Shown: piece by piece, positions 43,417 through 49,505 of the stretch
Layout of the letters: each line of letters begins with the position of its first letter
Position numbering within the stretch: the stretch's first letter is position 1
NCBI RefSeq assembly: GCF_036568125.1
Contig: NZ_DATCTF010000002.1
Coordinates: 1-49,505, forward strand
DNA: 49,505 bases
Origin: Magnetovibrio sp.
Lineage (GTDB): Bacteria; Pseudomonadota; Alphaproteobacteria; Rhodospirillales; Magnetovibrionaceae
Reading direction: 5' to 3'
Program-made: the position numbers and the translations under genes
Notes under the pieces: generated by a model
Told to the model about the DNA's origin: nothing
What the model saw: only the letters and a program-made list of their open reading frames with translations
Databases searched by the model: none

Positions 43417-44811
43417 TTACTGAGCGGGCGCCGGAACTTGACCCGGGGCGGCAGGTGCCGCGTAAGGCGCAGGGCCGGGGCCGTAGGGCGCATAGCCGTA
43501 AGGCGCATAGCCATAGGGTGCGTACCCGTTGTAGCCATTGTAGCCGTTATAGCCATTATAGTTGTTGTAGCCGTTGCCATAGGCCTGGGTGTTGGCGCGA
43601 CCTGCGAAGTTCATGCCGAAATCTGCGTCGGCGGAACCTTGACCGTAGCCGTTGCCATAACCGTTACCTTGGTTGAAGAACCGGTTTCCGGTGTAGCTGT
43701 ACGGGCCGTAAGGGGGCGGCAAAGGTGCTCCACCTTGAACGGCACCCTGTTCGGTGGCGTCGGTCGGCTCGGTGCTGTCACCAGCCGCGGCTGCAGGCGC
43801 GCCGCCAAATGCCGGGTGGCCGTAGGGCATGTTGTGCGGCGGCATGTTGCCATAGGGGGGCATGCCCTGGCCCATACCTTGGCCCATGCCGGGGTTCATG
43901 TAGCCGGGCATATCATGGTTCATGCCCGAACCCATGTTTTGCATCATGGCGGGGTGGTTGAAACCGTTCGGCGCGCTCGCGGCGGCGGGGGCGTTGACGT
44001 TCGCCGGTGCGCTCGTACCTGATGCCGTGCCGGTTTCGCCGGAGGTGCCGGCCGTGGCGGGCGCAGTGGGGGCGGTGGTCATCGCCGCGGTGCTTGTGGA
44101 AGACTCCGTGGAGCTCGAATAGCCCAGATATTCCTGGATGCTCGGCTGTTGGGCGAAGCCGTAAACAGCCAAAACCAACAGGACGCCAGCGGCGATATAA
44201 CCGGGTTCCTTGAAGATGCTCGGGGTGTTGGCATTTGCGGGCGCAGCCATAGAAAGCTCAGCAGGCTTCGCTGCGGGTTTGGCAGCTTCAACCTTTGGGG
44301 TTTCTACCTTTTCTGCTTTTACTGGTTCTGCTTTAGCCGGTTCCGCTTTCGCAGTCGGTTTCGCTGCAGGTTTTGCAGCAGGCTTCGCGGCAGGCTTCGC
44401 GGCAGGCTTCGCAGCGGCTTTGGCTGCGGGCTTCTTCGCGGCGGCCTTTTTCACCGGCGCTTTTTTCGCGGTGGCTTTGGCTTCGGTTTTGGGTGCTTCG
44501 GTTTTCGGCGCTTCAGCCTTCGCGGCTTCGGCGGGGGTGTTTTGATCTTCGGTCTTGTCGTCCGTCATGTCGATAACCTCCGGTTTGGCTGGCAAAATGG
44601 CGGGTGCAACGATGTCGTCATCGTCACCGGCCAAGAGTTTCGCTGCGTCAATGGTTCGTCGGGCGCGTTCGCCTTCGAACCCAGAAACTTGGCTGAGTTT
44701 TTGAGGATCTGCGCCGGCAATGTCGTCGATGCGGGTGTATCCCGCTTCGCTCAGGCGTTCGGCGGCGGCTTTTCCAACGCCTGCGATATCTGTCAGGGTG
44801 GGCTTTTCCAT
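43417..44811 (-). CDS. HhH / H1-like tail / membrane anchor / sulfur-globule-like fusion protein
   Basis: The 464-residue protein has an unusual domain order. Residues 1-60 form a helix-hairpin-helix unit (LTDIAGVGKAAAERLSEAGY). Residues 92-185 are a Lys/Ala/Pro tail with AAKP repeats, like histone H1. One membrane helix follows at 204-220 (GYIAAGVLLVLAVYGFA). A Ser/Thr/Ala linker comes next, then a Met/His/Gly-rich segment at 283-332 with eleven Met and four His. The end (374-450) is Gly/Asn/Tyr-rich with GYNGYNGYNGYAPYGYAPYG, closely resembling the neighbouring exported protein. The first 200 residues should be cytoplasmic and the rest periplasmic. It may tether sulfur globules or an envelope structure to a DNA- or RNA-binding end. 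The function is not known. Confidence 0.75.
   Translation of the reverse strand: MEKPTLTDIAGVGKAAAERLSEAGYTRIDDIAGADPQKLSQVSGFEGERARRTIDAAKLLAGDDDDIVAPAILPAKPEVIDMTDDKTEDQNTPAEAAKAEAPKTEAPKTEAKATAKKAPVKKAAAKKPAAKAAAKPAAKPAAKPAAKPAAKPTAKAEPAKAEPVKAEKVETPKVEAAKPAAKPAELSMAAPANANTPSIFKEPGYIAAGVLLVLAVYGFAQQPSIQEYLGYSSSTESSTSTAAMTTAPTAPATAGTSGETGTASGTSAPANVNAPAAASAPNGFNHPAMMQNMGSGMNHDMPGYMNPGMGQGMGQGMPPYGNMPPHNMPYGHPAFGGAPAAAAGDSTEPTDATEQGAVQGGAPLPPPYGPYSYTGNRFFNQGNGYGNGYGQGSADADFGMNFAGRANTQAYGNGYNNYNGYNGYNGYNGYAPYGYAPYGYAPYGPGPAPYAAPAAPGQVPAPAQ
43480..43572 (-). repeat. GYN / APYG codon repeats in the fusion gene
   Basis: Tandem repeats coding for NGY (about six copies) and APYGY (three copies) form the C-terminal segment. 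Very similar repeats occur in the upstream gene at about 45105-45185, including a shared GTAAGGCGCATAGCCATA stretch. They are within coding sequence and suggest duplication or gene conversion between the two genes. Confidence 0.8.
44356..44424 (-). repeat. AAKP tandem repeat in the H1-like tail
   Basis: Near-identical 12-base units coding Ala-Ala-Lys-Pro are repeated about five times at residues 130-152. Such tracts change copy number easily and give a flexible basic chain. Confidence 0.8.
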
Positions 44812-44850
44812 CGGTGCTTCGTCAATATCTCAAAATTAAAAGCATCAAAG

Positions 44851-44936
44851 GCCGACAACTACGTCGGCTCACACACTCAGTTTTGCAGATATAAGCGATG
44901 ACCGCACCTAGCTGTTTAAAACAGCAGGGTGCGGTC
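44851..44936 (-). other. Two hairpins between the sulfur-globule-like genes
   Basis: GACCGCACC (44900-44908) pairs with GGTGCGGTC (44928-44936), with an inner GCTGTT/AACAGC stem. The long hairpin starts nine bases past the stop of the exported protein gene but has no T run. A second short stem, GCCGAC/GTCGGC (44851-44868), is followed by T-rich sequence. The first could protect the 3' end of an abundant mRNA, and the pair could limit read-through into the fusion gene. Confidence 0.65.
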
Positions 44937-44944
44937 TAATCAGC

Positions 44945-45409
44945 TTATTTGCCTGCGGCGGGCGCCGGGGCTTGTCCCGGAGCCGTGAAGGCCTGCGAAC
45001 CGTACGGGCCGTAAGGCGGATACGGTGCATAACCCGGTGCAGGGGCGTACTGCTGCTGTTGCGGCGCCGCGAACTGCGGAGCCACCGGCTGGCCGTAAGG
45101 CGCGCCATAACCCTGCGGAGCGTAACCGTAAGGCGCATAGCCATAAGGACCGTAGCCGTTGTAGCCATTGTAGCCGTTGCTACCGTTCCAGCCATTGCTG
45201 CCGTTGCCGTTGCCGCTGCCGCGACCGTTCATGGAAAAGCCGAACGAACCGTCGCCGCCGCCGTTACCATTGCCGTAGCCGTTGCCGTTGTTGTTGCCGT
45301 TGCCCCAGCCGTTGCCGTTGTCCCAGCCCCAGAAAGCCTGGGCGGAAGTGGCGGACAGGGCGGCGATGCCGATGATGCCGGCGAACGCGATGGTTTTAAT
45401 GGTTTTCAT
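44945..45409 (-). CDS. Exported sulfur-globule-protein-like Gly/Asn/Tyr-rich protein
   Basis: The 154-residue protein has a clear signal peptide (MKTIKTIAFAGIIGIAALSA, cleavage after AQA at 25). The mature chain starts FWGWDNGNGWGNGNNN, continues with GDGSFGFSMNGRGSGNG and GYNGYNGYGPYGYAPYGYAP, and ends in a Pro/Gln/Ala-rich tail. This composition and order match sulfur-globule proteins (CV1-3/Sgp) of purple sulfur bacteria, which coat periplasmic sulfur deposits. The ATG at 45409 is preceded by GAGGA; the upstream frame is leader. The promoter lies about 130 bases upstream. A homologous end is fused to the next gene. Low-complexity sequence limits certainty; another structural exported protein is possible. 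Confidence 0.75.
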   Translation of the reverse strand: MKTIKTIAFAGIIGIAALSATSAQAFWGWDNGNGWGNGNNNGNGYGNGNGGGDGSFGFSMNGRGSGNGNGSNGWNGSNGYNGYNGYGPYGYAPYGYAPQGYGAPYGQPVAPQFAAPQQQQYAPAPGYAPYPPYGPYGSQAFTAPGQAPAPAAGK

Positions 45410-45539
45410 TACGTGATCCTCAATGTTTGCAGTATTGATCCCTCTTGGCTGCCCAACATGGGCTGCCAAGTACGTGTATTATTTTCTGGGGAAGAATTGT
45501 TTTTATGGGGCTCTTTGCGGCCGGGCGCTATATCTATTA

Positions 45540-45578
45540 GCTAATCCTTATTTAAGCTAAAGCTAATACACGCGTCAA
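45540..45578 (-). promoter_or_regulatory. Promoter of the sulfur-globule-like gene with GCTAA repeats
   Basis: On the minus strand TTGACG (45578-45573) is followed after 17 bases by TTAAAT (45555-45550), a good sigma-70 pair. Three GCTAA elements (plus-strand notation) sit at 45540-45544, 45556-45560 and 45562-45566, in the spacer and near the expected start. The first is part of a TTAGCTAA palindrome. They may form an operator. The transcript would have a leader of about 130 bases. Nothing else is seen in 45579-45708. Confidence 0.6.
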
Positions 45579-45708
45579 CATAAATATCTGATATTCCTGC
45601 AACCATTTCGATTATGTGGCCTGAGTTTTGAGCCAAGTCACTGCAATTGCCCGTTGAATCACGCGCCAAAAGATTTTCGAGCAACGGGAAAAAATGTCGC
45701 TGCGGCGT

Positions 45709-46494
45709 TCAATTTTCGGTAGCAATGGGGCCGTGGGTCGCATCGATCATGGTGATATCGTGTTGCGCACAAACCTGTCGGAGCTTTTCGGAGACGATTT
45801 CGTCGGTGAAGAAGGTGCTGATTTGGGAAATATGGGCGATGCGCACCGGTGCCGTGCGTTCCAACTTCATCTTGTCGGCAACCAGATAGGTGTGGCGGGC
45901 GTTTTTGATGATCGCCTGGGCAACGCGCACTTCTCGGTAATCGTAATCCAGCAGCGCACCGTCTTCGTCGATGGCCGATGCGCCTATAACGGCGTAATCG
46001 ACCTTGAATTGATTGATGAAATCAGCGGTGACTTCGCCGATCACTCCGCCGTCTGAGCGTCGCAGCACGCCCCCCGCGATGATCACTTCACACGAGGGAT
46101 TCTGAATTAAAATGTTCGCGACGTTGAGGTTGTTGGTGATCACCAAAAGATCGCGGTGGTGCATCAACGCGCGGGCGACGGCTTCGGTGGTGGTGCCGAT
46201 GTTGATGAACAGCGACGCGTTATTGGGAATCGCCGCCGCACACAATTCGCCGATCAGGTGTTTTTCATCGGTGGCGATGGCGCGGCGCTGCTCGTAGCCC
46301 ACGTTGGCGACTCCCGACGCCAGAACCGCCCCGCCATGGACCCGCGACAAAGCTTTGGCGTCGCACAATTCGTTTAGATCCTTGCGGATGGTTTGCGCGG
46401 TGACGTCGAACCGGGCCACCAGCTCGTCCACCGTGACGCGGCTTTGCTCGCGAGCGATTTCGAGAATTTCTTGCTGGCGAAGCGAAAAAGACAT
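45709..46494 (-). CDS. glpR: DeoR-family repressor, GlpR-like
   Basis: The 261-residue regulator has an N-terminal DeoR-type helix-turn-helix (RQQEILEIAREQSRVTVDEL, then FDVTAQTIRKDLNEL) and a sugar-phosphate sensor domain (INIGTTTEAVARAL, KVDYAVIGASAIDEDG). It is divergent from glpD, and in the known GlpR systems glycerol-3-phosphate releases the repressor. The shared 206-base gap contains repeated CGAAA boxes that are its likely operators. No glycerol kinase or facilitator gene is nearby. Confidence 0.92.
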   Translation of the reverse strand: MSFSLRQQEILEIAREQSRVTVDELVARFDVTAQTIRKDLNELCDAKALSRVHGGAVLASGVANVGYEQRRAIATDEKHLIGELCAAAIPNNASLFINIGTTTEAVARALMHHRDLLVITNNLNVANILIQNPSCEVIIAGGVLRRSDGGVIGEVTADFINQFKVDYAVIGASAIDEDGALLDYDYREVRVAQAIIKNARHTYLVADKMKLERTAPVRIAHISQISTFFTDEIVSEKLRQVCAQHDITMIDATHGPIATEN

Positions 46495-46510
46495 GCGGCG
46501 TATCCTGTGT

Positions 46511-46627
46511 AAAACGAAAACTGGGGAAACAATACGCGCGTTTGTGACGAAAATTCAAGCGAGATCATGTTCAAACGTATGTAAAGCGAAAGTTAATGTT
46601 GACAAAACGAACCTAAAACGAAAAAAT
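46511..46627 (+). promoter_or_regulatory. glpD promoter and GlpR-type operator array
   Basis: CGAAA-like boxes begin at 46515, 46548, 46587, 46608 and 46619, in the context AAARCGAAA. TTGACA at 46599-46604 with a 17-base spacer and AAAAAT at 46622-46627 gives a promoter for glpD. Two of the boxes lie between -35 and -10, so a bound repressor would block it. Confidence 0.6.
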
Positions 46628-46700
46628 GTAGGTGAAATTGGAAGGCGGGCATGCATTGTGCTTCGTTTTCCGGCAGTCAACTCATTTGCGGTGCCGCCCC

Positions 46701-48236
46701 ATGTCCCAAGAACGAATTTATGATTTGGCCGTCATCGGTGGCGGCGTGAATGGTTGCGGCATCGCACGCGATGGCGCGGGGCGCGGTCTTGATGTTGTGT
46801 TGTGCGAACAAGGCGACTTGGCGCAAGGCACCTCGTCGGCCAGCACCAAGCTGATCCACGGCGGGCTGCGCTATCTGGAATATTATGAGTTCGCGTTGGT
46901 GCGCAAAGCGCTGATCGAACGCGAAGTTCTGTTGCAGGCCGCGCCGCACATCATTCACCCGTTGCGCTTCGTGCTGCCCCACCACAAGGCCTTGCGCCCG
47001 GCGTGGCTGCTGCGTTTGGGATTGTTTCTATACGACCATCTCGGCGGGCGCAAAATCCTGCCCGGTACCGAAGTCTTGGACCTGACCCACGGGGCCATCG
47101 GCGAGCCGTTGCAGAACACGTTCCGCAAGGGCTTTGAGTATTCCGACTGTTGGGTCGACGACGCCCGGTTGGTGGTGCTGAACGCCGTTGATGCGGCTGC
47201 GCGCGGCGCCGATATATTGGTGCGCAACAAATGCGTTTCGGCGCATCGCGAAGCCAATTTGTGGAGCATCATGGTCGAGAATACGGACAGTGGCCAACGC
47301 CGCGAAATTCTCGCCAGGGTGCTGGTCAATGCCGCCGGCCCCTGGGTCGAGGACGTGATCGAAACCATGCCCGACGTGCACCGTGAACGCAAGCACATCC
47401 GTCTGGTGCGCGGCAGCCATATCGTGGTGCCACGCTTGTTCGAACACGATCGCGCCTACATCTTCCAAAACGAAGATGGGCGGATTTTCTTCGCCATCCC
47501 TTACGAGCGCGCCTTCACTTTGATCGGCACCACCGACGAGGACCATCAAGGATCTCTCGACACCGTTTCCATCACCGATGAAGAAGTGAAGTATCTGTGC
47601 ACGGCCGCCCAACGTTATTTTCAAGTAGCCCCCAAGGTCGAAGATGTGGTGTGGAGTTATTCCGGCGTGCGTCCATTGTTCGACGACGGGACAAGTGCGG
47701 CCCACCAGGCGACCCGCGATTACGTTTTGAAGATCGATGGCGATGCGGCGCTGCATCAAGCTCCGCTGTTGAACGTCTTCGGCGGTAAAATCACCACCTA
47801 TCGGAAATTGGCGGAAGCGGCCTTGGCGAAACTGGGCCCCTGGCTGGGCAAGGTCGGGCAGGAATGGACCCAAAAGGCACCGTTACCCGGCGGCGATTTT
47901 TCGGTCGATGGCGTGAACGAATTGTCTTTGGCGGTGCAGCACAAGTATCCCTTCATCGAAGCGGGATGGGCAAACCGCATGGTGCGGGCCTACGGCACCC
48001 GCGTATGGCAGGTCTTCGGCGCGGCGCACAGTCTCGACGATTTGGGTGAGATGTTCGGCGAGACCCTGACGGAAGCGGAAGTCGTTTATCTGATCGAACA
48101 CGAATGGGCGCGCACCGCCGACGACATTTTGTGGCGCCGCACCAAGTTGGGTTTGCGGCTGGATACCTATGAAAGATCCCGTTTGGGCGCGTGGATGCGG
48201 ACGTACCACATGCGTCAGCAACACACTGCTGTGTAA
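46701..48236 (+). CDS. glpD: Aerobic glycerol-3-phosphate dehydrogenase
   Basis: GlpD oxidises glycerol-3-phosphate to dihydroxyacetone phosphate at the membrane and passes electrons to quinone. The 511-residue protein has the FAD-binding start YDLAVIGGGVNGCGIARDGAGRG, followed by the family segment GTSSASTKLIHGGLRYLEYY. The C-terminal DAO domain is complete (LLNVFGGKITTYRKLAEAAL). The ATG at 46701 is where the family begins; the frame upstream to 46632 is leader. It is divergent from glpR. The assignment is firm. Confidence 0.95.
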   Translation: MSQERIYDLAVIGGGVNGCGIARDGAGRGLDVVLCEQGDLAQGTSSASTKLIHGGLRYLEYYEFALVRKALIEREVLLQAAPHIIHPLRFVLPHHKALRPAWLLRLGLFLYDHLGGRKILPGTEVLDLTHGAIGEPLQNTFRKGFEYSDCWVDDARLVVLNAVDAAARGADILVRNKCVSAHREANLWSIMVENTDSGQRREILARVLVNAAGPWVEDVIETMPDVHRERKHIRLVRGSHIVVPRLFEHDRAYIFQNEDGRIFFAIPYERAFTLIGTTDEDHQGSLDTVSITDEEVKYLCTAAQRYFQVAPKVEDVVWSYSGVRPLFDDGTSAAHQATRDYVLKIDGDAALHQAPLLNVFGGKITTYRKLAEAALAKLGPWLGKVGQEWTQKAPLPGGDFSVDGVNELSLAVQHKYPFIEAGWANRMVRAYGTRVWQVFGAAHSLDDLGEMFGETLTEAEVVYLIEHEWARTADDILWRRTKLGLRLDTYERSRLGAWMRTYHMRQQHTAV

Positions 48237-48261
48237 ACGTTCTCTTTGAATTTTCCCCTTC

Positions 48262-49194
48262 TTATGTGTCGGACTCAAAAAACTTGTCGAATTGCGTTTT
48301 GTCGCAACGTCCATCGACAATGAGGGGCAAGACGCGATCTGTTGGAACCGTTAACGATCTCCCAAAGGCGCCTTCGGTTTTGTTCGTCACTTCTTGTATG
48401 AGAACCGTGCGTTGGTGCGGTGTGTTGGTGCGCTGTTCGTTCAGATGCGGGATTTCGATCCTTGGGTTTTTGTGTATGTGATCGAATAGAGAAACGTCCT
48501 GATCGTTCAAACTTAGAATTTCATCTTTAAATTCATCGCCTGGCAGAAGATATTCTTTTTCCGTTTTGTTGAGGTGATCGCAAAGAACATTGGGAAGTTT
48601 GTTCAATTTGAGAATTTGCGATGTGATGTCGGTAATGTGCGCGGTGGTGCCAAATAGCACAAAGTTGTTGTGCAGGTTGGTTATGGATGTCTCTGCATCG
48701 GCGTCACCTGAACGGTCATGGACATTCCGCCCAGACAACAACTTGGACATGACATTTCTATTGGTTTCGTCGCCAAAGAAATCTTTAAAGCCTTGAGGCG
48801 TTGGTTTTTCTCCGGACCTCATGCACCCGTACGTATATGCCGAATAAACGCGGCGGTAGGGTTCGCGAACGACGGTGATCAACTTTGTAAAAGGTTTCTC
48901 AAATCGCTGATGAAAGCCGAATGGGTGGTGAGACGCGATGAGCGCAAATTGTTCTCTGATACGGCCAACGCTCAGATCTTCCGGGGCGTCCAGTCGACCG
49001 CTGCGCAGAGCCGTGAAGTTCGGCACACCTTCAGCAATCATTTGAAACTGAGCGTCAAAAGCCCCCTTAAGGGCGGTGAACAACGTCGTGGTGCCGGTTT
49101 TGGGAAGATGCTGAATGTAAACGGGATGCAGTTCCAGGTTGCCAGGGGCGAGTATTTCGCCGCAAAACCAGTATGGATCTAAAACGCGCGCCAT
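48262..49194 (-). CDS. Sulfotransferase-family protein
   Basis: The 310-residue protein has the two PAPS-binding elements of sulfotransferases. HLPKTGTTTLFTALKGAF near residue 30 is the 5'-phosphosulfate loop, and VVREPYRRVYSAYTYG near residue 108 is the 3'-phosphate site. The enzyme should move a sulfuryl group from PAPS to a carbohydrate or other acceptor, which cannot be named. There is no signal peptide or membrane helix. The ATG has AGGGGAT upstream. Its base composition is AT-richer than neighbouring genes, which suggests recent acquisition, as is usual for surface-sugar genes. A secreted RTX-type gene lies just upstream on the same strand. Confidence 0.85.
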   Translation of the reverse strand: MARVLDPYWFCGEILAPGNLELHPVYIQHLPKTGTTTLFTALKGAFDAQFQMIAEGVPNFTALRSGRLDAPEDLSVGRIREQFALIASHHPFGFHQRFEKPFTKLITVVREPYRRVYSAYTYGCMRSGEKPTPQGFKDFFGDETNRNVMSKLLSGRNVHDRSGDADAETSITNLHNNFVLFGTTAHITDITSQILKLNKLPNVLCDHLNKTEKEYLLPGDEFKDEILSLNDQDVSLFDHIHKNPRIEIPHLNEQRTNTPHQRTVLIQEVTNKTEGAFGRSLTVPTDRVLPLIVDGRCDKTQFDKFFESDT

Positions 49195-49282
49195 TCGTAT
49201 CCCCTTTTACGACACACGCTATCAGCCCGCCTATCTTATGGCAACGCTGTGGACGAAGTTGCAGTCACGGCACGTCGAAATT

Positions 49283-49505
49283 TCACGTCACCGTGAAGTC
49301 GTTCGCGTCGAGGTCGGCGAGGCTGACGCCGGTGAGGGTGATTTCCATGTCCACGGTGGCGTCGCCGTTGGTGTCGATTTGCAGCAGATCGGTGCCGTCG
49401 TCGAAGCGCGCTTCGGTGTTGTTGCCGCTGGTGCTGCCGGTGAACGCGCCCGCGCCCAGCCAGTTGAAGATGCCCGTGAGCATGCCTTGCAGATAGATGT
49501 CTTCA
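49283..49505 (-). CDS. C-terminal end of a probable RTX/serralysin-type secreted protein (partial)
   Basis: The reading frame is open from the window edge (49505) to the stop at 49283, giving 74 residues. They include FNWLGAGAFTGSTSGNN, then EARFDDGTDLLQIDTNGDA, and end VSLADLDANDFTVT. This is the pattern of the C-terminal secretion region of serralysin-like and other type I-secreted calcium-binding proteins (GAFTG, DGTDLLQIDTNGD, LTGV, F at the end). The rest of the gene lies outside the window. The Met at 49483 is internal, not a start. Confidence 0.75.
   Translation of the reverse strand, partial: EDIYLQGMLTGIFNWLGAGAFTGSTSGNNTEARFDDGTDLLQIDTNGDATVDMEITLTGVSLADLDANDFTVT

Noticed and set aside
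43480-45200. CRISPR-like or satellite repeat array
   Set aside because: The repeats are in-frame codon repeats inside two coding regions, with no unique spacers.

Overview
The window is about 49.5 kb of fairly GC-rich chromosome, densely packed with genes. It fits an alphaproteobacterium of the Rhodospirillales type. The evidence is a split glycine decarboxylase (gcvPA/gcvPB), a type II (APH-fold) homoserine kinase next to rnhA, a GapR nucleoid protein, an Mla-type ABC operon and a caa3/aa3-like oxidase cluster. Two proteins resembling the sulfur-globule proteins of sulfur bacteria suggest an organism that oxidises reduced sulfur compounds. A marine or magnetotactic sulfur-oxidising relative of Magnetospirillum or Magnetovibrio would fit, but this is inference. 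I see no tRNA, rRNA, CRISPR array, transposase or integrase.

Layout. 1-4.8 kb (minus): glycine cleavage operon gcvT-gcvH-gcvPA-gcvPB behind a tandem glycine riboswitch. 4.9-7.6 kb (minus): a lipoprotein, a tandem CDGSH Fe-S protein and a secreted peptidoglycan-binding/helical-repeat protein. 7.8-9.2 kb (plus): thrB-rnhA. 9.2-12.4 kb (minus): a small Gly-rich exported protein, a peroxiredoxin and an ScsB/DsbD-type thiol-disulfide protein. 12.6-17.1 kb: yqgE, an M16 peptidase with thrC, and lrgA-lrgB. 17.1-20.2 kb (minus): a diguanylate cyclase and an M32 carboxypeptidase.

20.2-27.6 kb (minus) is a respiratory region in two units. The first is ctaE-sco-ctaC-ctaD, closed by a strong terminator. 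The second is a 67-residue membrane protein, ctaM (DUF420), a second heme-copper-oxidase subunit-I homologue without the usual CuB His-His pair, and ctaB. A TTGAC-N4-GTCAA site of FNR/FixK type lies upstream of ctaE.

28.0-34.8 kb (plus): a GAF-PP2C-HATPase fusion and a STAS protein (a partner-switching pair) directly precede mlaE-mlaF-mlaD, an auxiliary lipoprotein and a TrmA/RlmD-type RNA methyltransferase. 35-38.5 kb (plus): a divergent PEP-carboxylase-like protein and a CBS-domain protein. 38.6-43.1 kb: elbB, gapR, a YbdK-type ligase, an N-formylglutamate amidohydrolase-like protein, a DMT transporter and a lipoprotein.

43.4-45.6 kb (minus) holds the most unusual locus. One gene encodes an exported sulfur-globule-like protein. 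The next encodes a fusion of a helix-hairpin-helix domain, a histone-H1-like Lys/Ala/Pro tail, one membrane helix, a Met/His-rich segment and a sulfur-globule-like C-terminus. 45.7-48.2 kb: glpR and glpD, divergent, with phased repeats between them. 48.3-49.5 kb (minus): an AT-richer sulfotransferase gene and the 3' end of a probable RTX/serralysin-type secreted protein cut by the window edge.

The strongest leads are the membrane-anchored sulfur-globule-like fusion, the CuB-less oxidase homologue beside an oxidase with altered proton channels, and the partner-switching module joined to the Mla transporter.
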